From positions 115,066 to 150,024 of the forward strand of contig BPGO01000003.1 of the NCBI GenBank assembly GCA_026003075.1: a DNA stretch of 34,959 nucleotides, given 5' to 3'. The notes beneath the pieces were generated by a model that saw only the letters and a list, made by a program, of their open reading frames with translations, searched no databases and was not told the DNA's origin. Every line of letters begins with the position of its first letter. The stretch's first letter is position 1. Shown piece by piece: positions 1 through 7,387 of this stretch. The position numbers and the translations under genes were made by a program. The DNA is from Fimbriimonadales bacterium. GTDB taxonomy: Bacteria; Armatimonadota; Fimbriimonadia; Fimbriimonadales; GBS-DC.

Positions 1-297
1 GGCGTCCTGGTTTCTCTGGCGTTGCCGAGCTGGATGAACGCCCGCGCTCGCGCCCAGACGCGCACCTGCGTCACGAATTTGCGCCAAATTCACCAAGCCA
101 AAGAGATGTACGCCTTAGCGACGCGCGCTTCCAACGGCGCGAGCGTTAGCATGAGCGACTTAGTGCCCAACTACTTGCAGGCAGAACCTTTCTGCCCTGC
201 TGGAGGAGGGGCGTCGTACACCGTGAACCCGATTGGAACACCACCCACCTGCCCTACAGGGCTGCCCAGTCACACCTTCGACTGGAACGGGGATTAA
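1..297 (+). CDS. Type IV pilin / type II pseudopilin-like protein (5' end outside window)
   Basis: The reading frame is open from the first base, so the N-terminus lies upstream. The first residues (GVLVSLALPSW) look like the end of the hydrophobic alpha-1 helix of a type IV prepilin. They are followed by an amphipathic stretch and a small C-terminal region with four Cys. The motif CPAGGGASY resembles the C-terminal signature of GspG/PilA-type small pilins. The stop is three bases before the next gene, which is also a prepilin, so the two are co-transcribed. The role is inferred to be a major or minor subunit of a pilus or pseudopilus assembled in the inner membrane and periplasm. Whether it serves secretion, DNA uptake or twitching cannot be told from this fragment. 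Confidence 0.7.
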   Translation, partial: GVLVSLALPSWMNARARAQTRTCVTNLRQIHQAKEMYALATRASNGASVSMSDLVPNYLQAEPFCPAGGGASYTVNPIGTPPTCPTGLPSHTFDWNGD

Positions 298-299
298 TT

Positions 300-782
300 A
301 TGCGACGGATCAGGGGGTCAGCTTTTGCGGAGATTTTGGTGTCGGTGTTCGTCGTGACGCTGTTGGTGTTGAGCATCGCGGCGATTTCGCCGATGACGAC
401 CCGCATGCAACGCCGAGCGCAACAGTACACCTTCGCCACCAATGTTGCCCAAACGGCGTTGGAACGGGTGCGCACGCTCGATTTTCTACAAATCACCGCG
501 AACGGACTCATCAGCGCAGGCATCGGACAAACGATCGAACTCAATGACACAAATCAATTCCGAGTGCGATTCACCCGCCTGCAAACGCCGGGGGGAGGAA
601 CTTTGGATTTCACGAACGAGCTGCGCAACGGTTTCGGCACGGTAGAAGTGATTAACTTGACCACTAACAATAACATTTCCATCGGCTTGAAAACGGTGAT
701 TGTCACAGTCCGTTGGCAGGAACCGCGCACGAACCGTTGGCAACAGGTACAGCTTGCGACCACCATCGCAAGCCTAAAGTAG
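300..782 (+). CDS. PilV-like minor prepilin
   Basis: A 160-residue protein with a class III prepilin signal: a short basic leader (MRRIRG) and the mature start SAFAE, with Glu at the fifth position. A hydrophobic helix of about 20 residues (LVSVFVVTLLVLSIAAISP) follows. These are the features recognised by prepilin peptidase. The family role is a minor pilin that helps prime pilus or pseudopilus assembly. The C-terminal two thirds is beta-rich with a late VTVRWQ motif typical of PilV/GspI-like proteins. It starts two bases after the preceding pilin and is followed by a gene of the PilW class, which matches the usual PilV-PilW-PilX order. Confidence 0.75.
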   Translation: MRRIRGSAFAEILVSVFVVTLLVLSIAAISPMTTRMQRRAQQYTFATNVAQTALERVRTLDFLQITANGLISAGIGQTIELNDTNQFRVRFTRLQTPGGGTLDFTNELRNGFGTVEVINLTTNNNISIGLKTVIVTVRWQEPRTNRWQQVQLATTIASLK

Positions 783-851
783 CACGGACAGTCGTGTCCG
801 TGTAGTGAACGGGTTCGTGATTGAACTTGGGCAAGAATGCCCAAGCCACAG
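783..851 (+). repeat. Tandem-hairpin repeat, copy 1
   Basis: Two perfect 8-bp stems lie in tandem. The first is 783-802 (CACGGACA, loop GTCG, TGTCCGTG). The second is 826-845 (CTTGGGCA, loop AGAA, TGCCCAAG), followed by CCACAG. A closely related pair occurs at 3331-3383, again between two pilin-operon genes. Base changes between the copies keep pairing. The element immediately follows the PilV-like stop codon and precedes the ribosome binding site of the next gene. It could be a REP-like dispersed palindrome or an intercistronic RNA element. Confidence 0.75.
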
Positions 852-872
852 GGGAGTTTAGGGGAGGCAATC

Positions 873-1436
873 ATGCACAGGGGTAGGAAAACATGCCGCA
901 TACGCGGCTCGATGATGTTGGAAGTAGCCGTCGCAAGCGTACTGTCTTTAATCATCCTGATGCTGCTGGTGAACACCCAGCTGAGTGTACTGCGCTGTTA
1001 TGAGCGCACGATTGACCATAACACAGCGAATCGGAGTACCTATAACGCTTTGCGCGAGGTGCGCGAGATTGTCCAGCAGGCAACCTCGGTGAGTGTGAGC
1101 GGCGCCTCCGCCGCCATTCTCTTGCCGCGTCGCGATGGGAACGGGCGGTTTATCACGCCGTTGCAAGCCGATACAGCGAACCCCGTACAGCTGCAAGTGA
1201 ACTTTAGTTTGGGACAGTTGCGCCTAACGCAGAACGGGCAAACACGCGTCTTACTGACGAATTTGGTGAACCGCACACCACAGGGCGTGAGTTACACCCC
1301 CTTCTCCGTGCAACAGATAGCGCCCGGCGTCACGGCGTTTCATATTCGCCTGAGCGTACAGCAGGGACAAGACACCAACGCGCCCTACCTCTGGTACGAG
1401 GAAACGATTTTACTGCGCAACGCAGTGCAGAACTAA
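873..1436 (+). CDS. PilW-like minor prepilin
   Basis: A 187-residue protein with a prepilin leader (MHRGRKTCRIRG) and the mature start SMMLE, with Glu at the fifth position. A hydrophobic helix (VAVASVLSLIILMLLV) follows. The start at 873 is chosen because GGGGAGG at 861-867 sits five bases upstream. An in-frame ATG at 837 lies inside the hairpin repeat and has no ribosome binding site. The C-terminal domain is beta-rich and lacks recognisable catalytic motifs, as in PilW/GspJ-type minor pilins. It is expected to be processed by prepilin peptidase and to join the pilus tip complex with the neighbouring PilV- and PilX-like proteins. Confidence 0.75.
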   Translation: MHRGRKTCRIRGSMMLEVAVASVLSLIILMLLVNTQLSVLRCYERTIDHNTANRSTYNALREVREIVQQATSVSVSGASAAILLPRRDGNGRFITPLQADTANPVQLQVNFSLGQLRLTQNGQTRVLLTNLVNRTPQGVSYTPFSVQQIAPGVTAFHIRLSVQQGQDTNAPYLWYEETILLRNAVQN

Positions 1437-1453
1437 ACGGGGAGGTGCCTTCG

Positions 1454-3325
1454 ATGCGAGTACAAAACACACGCCGCACACGCGGGAGTACTTTGGTCAC
1501 CACGCTGGTCTTGGGTGGGATAGCGACAATTACAGCGATTGCGTATTTAGATATCGCCACCCAAGATTTGCGCACGGCGAACGCACGCATGCGCGAGGTC
1601 GCTACGCAGAATCTGGCAGAGGGGGGACTGAACGCGATTACTCAAGACCTTTGGCGGCAGTTCAAAATCGCGCAACGCTTCGACGCCTTGCACAGTGCGC
1701 TCAACGGCGCCAGCCCCACCAGCCCACGCTGGGTGCGTACGGGCGTCTTTGCTGGAGTCGGCAACTACACGGCGTCTGTAATCGGCTACGCGCAACCCGA
1801 CAGCTATACACGCCGTATCACCGTGCGCTCCGTCGGCTGGATCGATCGGAACGGCAACGGACAATTAGACGCCCACGAGCCACGCCAAGTAATCGACCAA
1901 ACCTTTGACCTCGCACTCACCCGCTCCGCGGTGTTCGACTACGCCTACTTCGTAAATAACTACGGCTGGATGTACGGCTTCAGCGGCGAGCAGCTGGTCA
2001 TGAACGGCGACTCGCGCTCCAACGGCGACTTCGAGTTCCAGTACGGTTCAGGCGGACCGCCGGTGTTCAACGGTTCGATTATCGCCTCCCCCAATGAGAA
2101 ACTGAGCCCCCGCGCAGAAGGGCGCGTTATTCTCCCTGGCGGTTTCCAAACCCCGCGCCAGTGGAGCAACACCGAATACACGACACGCGCCCTCACAGAC
2201 CCCTGGATGCGTCAAGCCTATAACAGCGCCCTTCACGGCGCGTTCGGCAGCAGTACCTTCAATCTCTGGCGCGATTACCTGTATCACGCGCAGGGGCAGA
2301 CGGTGAACGGCTCACCGTTCGGTGCAGTGCTGGCAGATGTGAACGGTACACGCAACTTCAGCAACCAAACATTGGACACACGCCCCACCAGCGAATTGGT
2401 ACTACCCGACCTGAACGACCTGAACTACTATATTAACCTCTCACGAACCTGGCGCAACCCCAAAGCAACCTACTCGGATGGGTTGCCGAACCCGAACTAC
2501 AACCAACCTGCCTATATCGAGGTATGGGATCCGCAACAGAACCGCTATGTACGCGTGGATACGAACGGTGTCATCAACGGCAGTGTCGCGCTGATTGGCT
2601 ATCAAGATCGCCCTATCCGCATTCACGGACCGATTACGATTACTCAAGATGTGGTGATACGCGGTTATATCGAGGGTCAGGGCACGATTTACGCAGGGCG
2701 GAATGTGCACATCGTGGGAGATATTATCTACAAAAACCCGCCCGACTTCCGAGGAAGCGTTCTGAACAGCGTCTTGAGCCTCAACGAGCGTAAAGATGCG
2801 CTCGGTCTGGCGGCGCGAGGAAGCATCATGATGGGCAACACGAAGCGCTTTGGCAATCCGTATCCGCTGCGCTACATGACGCCCCCATTCACCCGTGGAC
2901 GCTACGACGAAAATGGCAATTGGATTCCCCCGTTCGATGCGCGTCAGCGCGACAGCACCGGGCGCATGCGCTATCAGTCCGCGTTCGGCAGCGCAGACCA
3001 GAGCGATATCGAACGCCTCTCGCTCCAAATCGATATCAACCAGAACGGCGTGATTGACAACGACGAGAAAGGCGTCTCGCGCATCGACGCCATCATGTTC
3101 ACGAACTTCGTCGGGGGAGGCAACTTGGCAACCGATGGACGTGGCTTAACCGTCAACGGCGCCATCATCGCGAAAGACGAGGCGATGGTACTGTATAGCC
3201 TGCCGCTGCGCTTCAATTATGACTGGCGCATCAAGGAGCGCAGCCTCGACGACCAGCCGCTCATTAACATCGAGTTGCCGCGTGTGGCAAGCGTGGTGCG
3301 CCTCGCTTGGCAGAAAACGCGCTAA
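1454..3325 (+). CDS. PilX-like large pilin-associated protein with EF-hand-type loops
   Basis: A 623-residue protein starting with a PilX/GspK-like N-terminus: basic leader RTRG, then STLVTTLVLGGIATITAIAYL. The Glu usual at the fifth mature position is absent, as in GspK-type pseudopilins. The start at 1454 follows GGGGAGG at 1439-1445. Two Ca2+-binding-type loops are visible: residues 131-142 (DRNGNGQLDAHE) and 527-538 (DINQNGVIDNDE). The middle of the protein is Asn-, Gly- and Tyr-rich and looks like an extracellular beta-structured region. It is far longer than typical PilX or GspK. It lies nine bases after the PilW-like stop (start codon 18 bases after it). It is probably a large tip or adhesive component; binding of calcium is inferred from the loops only. 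Confidence 0.65.
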   Translation: MRVQNTRRTRGSTLVTTLVLGGIATITAIAYLDIATQDLRTANARMREVATQNLAEGGLNAITQDLWRQFKIAQRFDALHSALNGASPTSPRWVRTGVFAGVGNYTASVIGYAQPDSYTRRITVRSVGWIDRNGNGQLDAHEPRQVIDQTFDLALTRSAVFDYAYFVNNYGWMYGFSGEQLVMNGDSRSNGDFEFQYGSGGPPVFNGSIIASPNEKLSPRAEGRVILPGGFQTPRQWSNTEYTTRALTDPWMRQAYNSALHGAFGSSTFNLWRDYLYHAQGQTVNGSPFGAVLADVNGTRNFSNQTLDTRPTSELVLPDLNDLNYYINLSRTWRNPKATYSDGLPNPNYNQPAYIEVWDPQQNRYVRVDTNGVINGSVALIGYQDRPIRIHGPITITQDVVIRGYIEGQGTIYAGRNVHIVGDIIYKNPPDFRGSVLNSVLSLNERKDALGLAARGSIMMGNTKRFGNPYPLRYMTPPFTRGRYDENGNWIPPFDARQRDSTGRMRYQSAFGSADQSDIERLSLQIDINQNGVIDNDEKGVSRIDAIMFTNFVGGGNLATDGRGLTVNGAIIAKDEAMVLYSLPLRFNYDWRIKERSLDDQPLINIELPRVASVVRLAWQKTR

Positions 3326-3330
3326 TATTG

Positions 3331-3383
3331 CACAGGCAGTCGTGTCTGTGCGTCGCTTGGACACAACCTGTCCAAGCCACAGG
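3331..3383 (+). repeat. Tandem-hairpin repeat, copy 2
   Basis: The first stem is 3331-3350 (CACAGGCA, loop GTCG, TGTCTGTG, with one G-T wobble). The second is 3356-3376 (CTTGGACA, loop CAACC, TGTCCAAG). CCACAGG follows, as in copy 1. The loop of the first hairpin is identical to copy 1, and both stems show paired substitutions relative to it. The spacer between hairpins is 5 bases here and 23 in copy 1. The element again sits between a pilin-operon stop codon and the next ribosome binding site. Confidence 0.75.
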
Positions 3384-3400
3384 AATTGGGGAGGGAAACC

Positions 3401-3868
3401 ATGAAAACAGGGATATTGGGGATATTGTGCATCGCGTTAATATCGCTCAGTTGGAGTATCGCCACCGAGGGGCGCAGCCCGAACGAGCGCCCTGCCTGGT
3501 GGAAAGAATACCAGAACGCACCCGCCATTCAGGCGTCGCCCGAAGTGGTTGCGCCGAAAGGCGACACACCCAGCGTGATTGAAGAAGCCGTGACACGCAG
3601 TGCGCCCGGAGGCGTGCCCGAGACGCTCGTTGTCGGCTCGGACAGCGCAATGCAGGGCGCCACAGACATCGCACCCGCTATAGACGGAGCGCAGGTCATC
3701 CAGGAAGCCTCGCGCAATCCGAACGGGAGCAGAAACTCGTTCTGGCGCGGCTTCGCTCTGTTTGGGGCATTCTTAGTGCTGGGCGGCGGCGCCGTATTCG
3801 GCGCACTGCGCTGGCTCTCGAATCAGCTTCCCGAGCCGCCTAAACCCACGCGCCGACGGCGGTTTTGA
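3401..3868 (+). CDS. Small exported bitopic membrane protein of pilin operon
   Basis: A 155-residue protein of no family I recognise. It begins with a signal-peptide-like segment (MKTGILGILCIALISLSWSI). A low-complexity, Pro-, Val- and Ala-rich middle follows, then one strong transmembrane helix near the C-terminus (FALFGAFLVLGGGAVFGAL). It ends in a basic tail (RRRRF). The start at 3401 follows GGGGAGGG at 3388-3394 and drops five residues from the longest possible frame. Its position as the last gene of the pilin cluster suggests an accessory or membrane-anchor role. The hydrophobic helix plus basic end resembles the architecture of sorting tails, but no PEP, LPxTG or similar motif is present. 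Confidence 0.55.
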   Translation: MKTGILGILCIALISLSWSIATEGRSPNERPAWWKEYQNAPAIQASPEVVAPKGDTPSVIEEAVTRSAPGGVPETLVVGSDSAMQGATDIAPAIDGAQVIQEASRNPNGSRNSFWRGFALFGAFLVLGGGAVFGALRWLSNQLPEPPKPTRRRRF

Positions 3869-3910
3869 ACCACGCGCGACGCCGATGACGCCGTCGCGCC
3901 CAAAACCGCC
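3858..3910. terminator. Double inverted repeat between convergent genes
   Basis: GGCGGTTTT at 3858-3866 is perfectly complementary to AAAACCGCC at 3902-3910. Nested inside, GCGCGACG at 3874-3881 pairs with CGTCGCGC at 3892-3899. The element spans the end of the plus-strand gene (stop 3866-3868) and abuts the end of the minus-strand gene (3911). It is therefore well placed as a bidirectional terminator or RNA 3'-end stabiliser. There is no U-run after the stem in either direction, so the mechanism is uncertain. Confidence 0.6.
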
Positions 3911-5092
3911 TCACATCGGATACCGAAGCAGGGCGCTGACGCCCTGAATCGACTCCCGGGCATCGCCATGCACGGTTTCTGCCTGCGCGCCCTGCTCCAA
4001 CGCGCGCTCCAGCACGGTGTCCACAATATCGGGCATCCGCCAGATGGAAACCGTGCCGTCGGGCGCATCGTCGGGCGTCAGCCCAACCAGACCCGACGGG
4101 TAGAACACAACACCCGGTTGAGTGAACTCTGAGTCGTAGAGCAGTGTGCGCACATTGCCCCACTCCAGCGCACGCAGCACCGCGGGCAGCCCCATCGCTT
4201 TCATCGTCGGCGGGGTCGCGTACAACTCCTGAAGGAGCTGCATCTCTTGCTCCCGATCGAGCTCCTGAAGCCGATCCAACACGCGCTCGTAGATTTGGTT
4301 AACGGGCATCTTGTCGTGCGCCTGAATCCTGCCTGCATAGGTGCGGCGCACATAGTCATGCAGATAACCCGGAAACGCGCTCGCGAGCTCGTCGGGCGCC
4401 GCAATCATCAACCGATCAAACGGGTGCGAACGACGCAGCTCCCGAATCGTCTCAGCGATTTTGCGGAGATGCTGGTGCTGCTCATGGTGCTTAAGCATCT
4501 GCACATTCCGCTCCCCCATCCCATGTTGCGCGGTCAATCCGCTGGGAGTGCGCACCCCGTGCACGCCAGGCGGCAGCACCTCGCGGTCTTTGATGAAGCT
4601 GAACGCATCGAGCGACTGAATGCCGTGAATGTCCACCTGATAAAAGTAGGCGTCGCGGTGGTCAAACACCACCACGAGGTTCACGCCGAAGTCCGCTTCC
4701 ACCGCGAACAAGCGGCGCACATAGGGCGTTTGGTCGACCACCAGCGTATTGCGTTCCACATAGGGCAGCAGCACCGTTTGGAACATTCCCTCGCCTGAGC
4801 AAGCGAACGCTGCCAACCCACGCACGGGCAAGGAGTTCTCCCCCACCAAATTGGAAGGTTCCTCCACGAAATCTTCGAGCTTGCGAAAGTCTTCTCGAAC
4901 CGACCCACGCACCTCTGCGGCAATGGCGTGGTCGTCCAGCCAGTGGCTCAACTGATTAATGAGCGTTTTGAGCCGAATGCGATACTTGGGCGGGCGTGCT
5001 GCCCGATCTTCGGGGGTCAAGCTGAGATATAAAGTCGTGGTGAGATACCGTTCCGATTTGAAGTTTCTTAGGGTTTCTAAGGTGTTGCGCAT
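3911..5092 (-). CDS. baeRF-type (bacterial archaeo-eukaryotic release factor-like) protein
   Basis: A 393-residue protein matching in layout the baeRF families, bacterial relatives of the eRF1/Pelota peptidyl-hydrolase fold proposed to act at the ribosome. An alpha/beta N-terminal domain leads into FGVNLVVVFDHRDAYFYQVD. A loop with HGMGERN precedes a His- and Glu-rich helix (KHHEQHQHLRKIAETI). That loop is where release factors carry GGQ, but no GGQ is present. PFDRLMIAAPDEL then starts a Pelota-like central domain. The start at 5092 is set by AGGAGG six bases upstream; an upstream in-frame start lacks such a site. A -10-like GGTATCCT lies about 34 bases upstream. The exact baeRF subfamily and substrate are not clear. 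Confidence 0.6.
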   Translation of the reverse strand: MRNTLETLRNFKSERYLTTTLYLSLTPEDRAARPPKYRIRLKTLINQLSHWLDDHAIAAEVRGSVREDFRKLEDFVEEPSNLVGENSLPVRGLAAFACSGEGMFQTVLLPYVERNTLVVDQTPYVRRLFAVEADFGVNLVVVFDHRDAYFYQVDIHGIQSLDAFSFIKDREVLPPGVHGVRTPSGLTAQHGMGERNVQMLKHHEQHQHLRKIAETIRELRRSHPFDRLMIAAPDELASAFPGYLHDYVRRTYAGRIQAHDKMPVNQIYERVLDRLQELDREQEMQLLQELYATPPTMKAMGLPAVLRALEWGNVRTLLYDSEFTQPGVVFYPSGLVGLTPDDAPDGTVSIWRMPDIVDTVLERALEQGAQAETVHGDARESIQGVSALLRYPM

Positions 5093-5159
5093 GGTCTGCC
5101 TCCTATCCGCCTTCGCGTTTGGTATTAGGATACCCGAAAGTGTGCTTGACACGGGCGCG

Positions 5160-5729
5160 TCACGGTTTGCGTTCCTTCGGCTCCAGAATCATCTCGCCGA
5201 TGGGTTTGCCCTCGCGCTCTTGGGACTGCGCCTCCACGCGCTGCGCCTCTTCTTCAAGGTAAAGGGTGATACGCTCGTTATTGCGCCAGCGCATGCGATA
5301 GAACTCATCTTCACCGTCTAACGACACATCGCCTTCCAAGGTCATGGTCTGTCGTTGGGCATCGAAAACCGCGCGCCGGGCGGCGCCGTCCAAACGGCTA
5401 AGCGGCTTGGGGCGGTCGTAGCGGAAGGTAACTCCCCCCGTCGCTTCCGCATCGCGCACGACAAGTTGGTTGCGTTCGTTCGGCGCCAAAGTGGCTTTTA
5501 AAGATGCGCAATGGAGCGTGAAGTACTGGTCGGGCGATTCCAGTCGCACGGGAACATCGCGCCTGCCACGCACCTCAATGGTGATTAATTCATCCTTCAG
5601 CCGCCGCACAGAAACCAGGGTGGTATAGTTGATTTTCACACGCCCGAACTGAACCTGACCTCCTTGCTGCTGGGGTAGCCCCTGCAAGGCGATTCCGCAA
5701 CCGACCAAAACCGCGACCAACCAACGCAT
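5160..5729 (-). CDS. Exported LptA/OstA-like protein
   Basis: A 189-residue protein with a cleavable signal peptide (MRWLVAVLVGCGIALQG) and a beta-strand repeat pattern. The segment around GGVTFRYDRPKPLSRLDG, AARRAVFDAQRQTMTLEGDV and SLDGEDEFYRMRW matches the OstA/LptA/LptC type of beta-jelly-roll repeat, with recurring A-x-Y/F and LEGDV strands. The family forms the periplasmic bridge carrying lipopolysaccharide to the outer membrane, or binds similar lipids. Its presence fits a diderm cell. The protein is shorter than a full LptD N-domain and is not next to other lpt genes. There is no Shine-Dalgarno; a GGTAGAAT box lies 9 bases before the ATG. Confidence 0.5.
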   Translation of the reverse strand: MRWLVAVLVGCGIALQGLPQQQGGQVQFGRVKINYTTLVSVRRLKDELITIEVRGRRDVPVRLESPDQYFTLHCASLKATLAPNERNQLVVRDAEATGGVTFRYDRPKPLSRLDGAARRAVFDAQRQTMTLEGDVSLDGEDEFYRMRWRNNERITLYLEEEAQRVEAQSQEREGKPIGEMILEPKERKP

Positions 5730-5738
5730 GCATTTCCA

Positions 5739-5746
5739 ATTCTACC
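5739..5746 (-). promoter_or_regulatory. GGTAGAAT -10 box, leaderless start of OstA-like gene
   Basis: Read on the minus strand, GGTAGAAT ends nine bases before the ATG at 5729. No purine-rich ribosome binding site lies between. Transcription would begin at or very near the start codon. Confidence 0.55.
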
Positions 5747-5761
5747 CTGTCAAGACACCCC

Positions 5762-7120
5762 TCAAAAGAGGATTGCCTTGGCAATCAAAAAGTAGACCAG
5801 CAACCCTGCGGCGTCGATCAGGGTCGTAATAAACGGCGCCGACATGACCGCCGGGTCGATGTTCAATCGTTTCGCAATAAGAGGGAGCGCCGCCCCCACC
5901 GTGGTAGCCATCGTGATAATCGCCATTTGCGCCAAGCCCACCGTCAGAGCCAGATCCACACGCAACTCGAACTCCTTGTGAGTCCAAATAAAAGCATTGA
6001 CGATACCGATCAGCCCAATCAAAACCCCTAACACCAGCCCCGTGATGAGCTCTCGTGTCATAACCTTCAGCACTTGATTCAAGCGCACCTCACCCAGTGC
6101 CAGCGCACGGGTAATCGTGGTCGTGGTTTGCGACCCCGCGTTCCCTCCCGTGCCAATGAGGAGCGGAATAAACCAAGCCAGCGCCGACACTTTCTGAATT
6201 TCGTCATCATAAGCCCGCAACACCGTGCCGGTGAGACGCTCGGCAATGAACAGCAAGATGAGCCATCGCACACGCTTGCGTACCAAGTCCCACGGTCTCT
6301 GACTGAGATAAGGCTCTTCAGTCGCCTCCACAGCACCCAGCTTCAGCACATCCTCGGTGCTCTCGCTCACCAAGATGTCGACCACATCGTCGATGGTCAC
6401 GATTCCCAACATCCGCCCCAAATCGTCCACCACAGGTACCGCCAAAAGATCATACTTAGACAGCAGGTTTGCCACTTCTTCCTGGTCGGCTTCGGGTTTA
6501 ACCACCACCAAGTCGGTTTCCATAATCTGCTCGATGCGCTTGCTGGGGTCTGCGACAACGAGTTCCCGCAGGGAGCAGACGCCCACCAGTCGCTGGCGCA
6601 TATCCACCGCATAGAGGTAGTAGACCGTCTCCACCTCGGCGCTGATTTGCCGTAGGTACTCGAGGGCTTGTTCCGCAGTCCAATCGGGTCGCACGCGCAC
6701 ATACTCGCGTACCATTAAGCGTCCCGCGGTGTTGGGGGGGTACTCCAGGAGTTCGCGCACATCGCGTGCCTCGGGGGGCGCCATCTGCTGGAGCAGCGCC
6801 TGGGCTTGAGGCTCTGGTAACTCTTCGAGGATTTGTGCCGCATCATCGGCTGGCAGAGCTTGCAGGAGGCGCGCTGCGATATCCAGCGGGATATGATCGA
6901 GAATCGCTCGCACCAACACAGGCTCTAAATAGTCCAATACCTGAGCGGCTTGGGGCTCCGGCATCCGAACCAACACCTGTGCCTGTTGCATGGGATTGTC
7001 CAGCATCGTGAGCGCTTCTGCGATATCTTGCGGCGGGATATCGTCCAGAATCGCCCACTCATCGGCTGTCTGAATTCCCTCACGCAGTCGCTGCGCCAAC
7101 CCCTCTACTCGCTCCTGCAT
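5762..7120 (-). CDS. mgtE: Magnesium transporter MgtE
   Basis: A 452-residue MgtE/SLC41-type Mg2+ channel of normal length. The N-terminal superhelical MgtE_N domain occupies about residues 20-125. Two CBS domains follow (about 130-250; ADPSKRIEQIMETDLVVV, LLAVPVVDDLGRMLGIVT). A plug helix then leads into five membrane segments. Signature motifs in the channel are PLLIGTGGNAGSQT and NIDPAVMSAPFITTLIDAAG, which line the ion pathway. The cytosolic domain senses Mg2+ and closes the pore. The ATG at 7118-7120 is preferred over the GTG at 7121-7123 because GGAGG is then seven bases upstream. The gene is separated from the OstA-like gene by 32 bases. A GGTACACT -10 box lies at 7197-7204. No convincing M-box riboswitch was found in the leader. 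Confidence 0.95.
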   Translation of the reverse strand: MQERVEGLAQRLREGIQTADEWAILDDIPPQDIAEALTMLDNPMQQAQVLVRMPEPQAAQVLDYLEPVLVRAILDHIPLDIAARLLQALPADDAAQILEELPEPQAQALLQQMAPPEARDVRELLEYPPNTAGRLMVREYVRVRPDWTAEQALEYLRQISAEVETVYYLYAVDMRQRLVGVCSLRELVVADPSKRIEQIMETDLVVVKPEADQEEVANLLSKYDLLAVPVVDDLGRMLGIVTIDDVVDILVSESTEDVLKLGAVEATEEPYLSQRPWDLVRKRVRWLILLFIAERLTGTVLRAYDDEIQKVSALAWFIPLLIGTGGNAGSQTTTTITRALALGEVRLNQVLKVMTRELITGLVLGVLIGLIGIVNAFIWTHKEFELRVDLALTVGLAQMAIITMATTVGAALPLIAKRLNIDPAVMSAPFITTLIDAAGLLVYFLIAKAILF

Positions 7121-7196
7121 CACTGCACCTCCGAAGGGATTCTCGTGGTTTCCTCAAAACCGCGCAATGCCCTACAGGCGAAGAAAAAACCTGCTT

Positions 7197-7204
7197 AGTG
7201 TACC
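7197..7204 (-). promoter_or_regulatory. GGTACACT -10 box upstream of mgtE
   Basis: On the minus strand GGTACACT lies about 76 bases before the mgtE start. It matches the GGTAnnnT boxes seen upstream of many genes here. No clear -35 hexamer is visible. The resulting leader of about 70 bases ends in a GGAGG ribosome binding site. Confidence 0.4.
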
Positions 7205-7329
7205 TAAAACGTGCGAATGGGCAGGCTTGCTGCGAATGGCGTGGTGCTGCGTGCTTGCCCTTGCTCCCCAACCACCTCACCGATAACGCCTGAAGATGTC
7301 CGGCAAAAAGCAGCTTTCGCAACATGCAT

Positions 7330-7361
7330 GGTATAATTCCCCACGGCGAGGCGATCCTCGC
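7330..7361 (+). promoter_or_regulatory. Promoter -10 and 5'-leader hairpin of the lamin-tail gene
   Basis: A TGGTATAAT extended -10 element (TATAAT at 7332-7337) is followed by a perfect stem-loop at 7346-7361: GCGAGG, loop CGAT, CCTCGC. The stem shares the GGCGAG / CTCGC core with two hairpins in the leader of the PEP-CTERM gene near 27550-27593. An AAAGGAGG ribosome binding site follows at 7371-7378. Confidence 0.6.
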
Positions 7362-7387
7362 ACACCAACGAAAGGAGGCTTATGGCG

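Noticed and set aside
837..872. Upstream ATG start for the PilW-like gene
   Set aside because: It lies inside the second hairpin of the repeat and has no ribosome site. The ATG at 873 has GGGGAGG five bases before it and gives a correct prepilin leader.
7121..7330. M-box magnesium riboswitch upstream of mgtE
   Set aside because: The minus-strand leader contains GTGAGG and ACGCCA strings loosely recalling the M-box core. The conserved order and spacing are not met, and most of this sequence lies upstream of the likely -10 box at 7197-7204.
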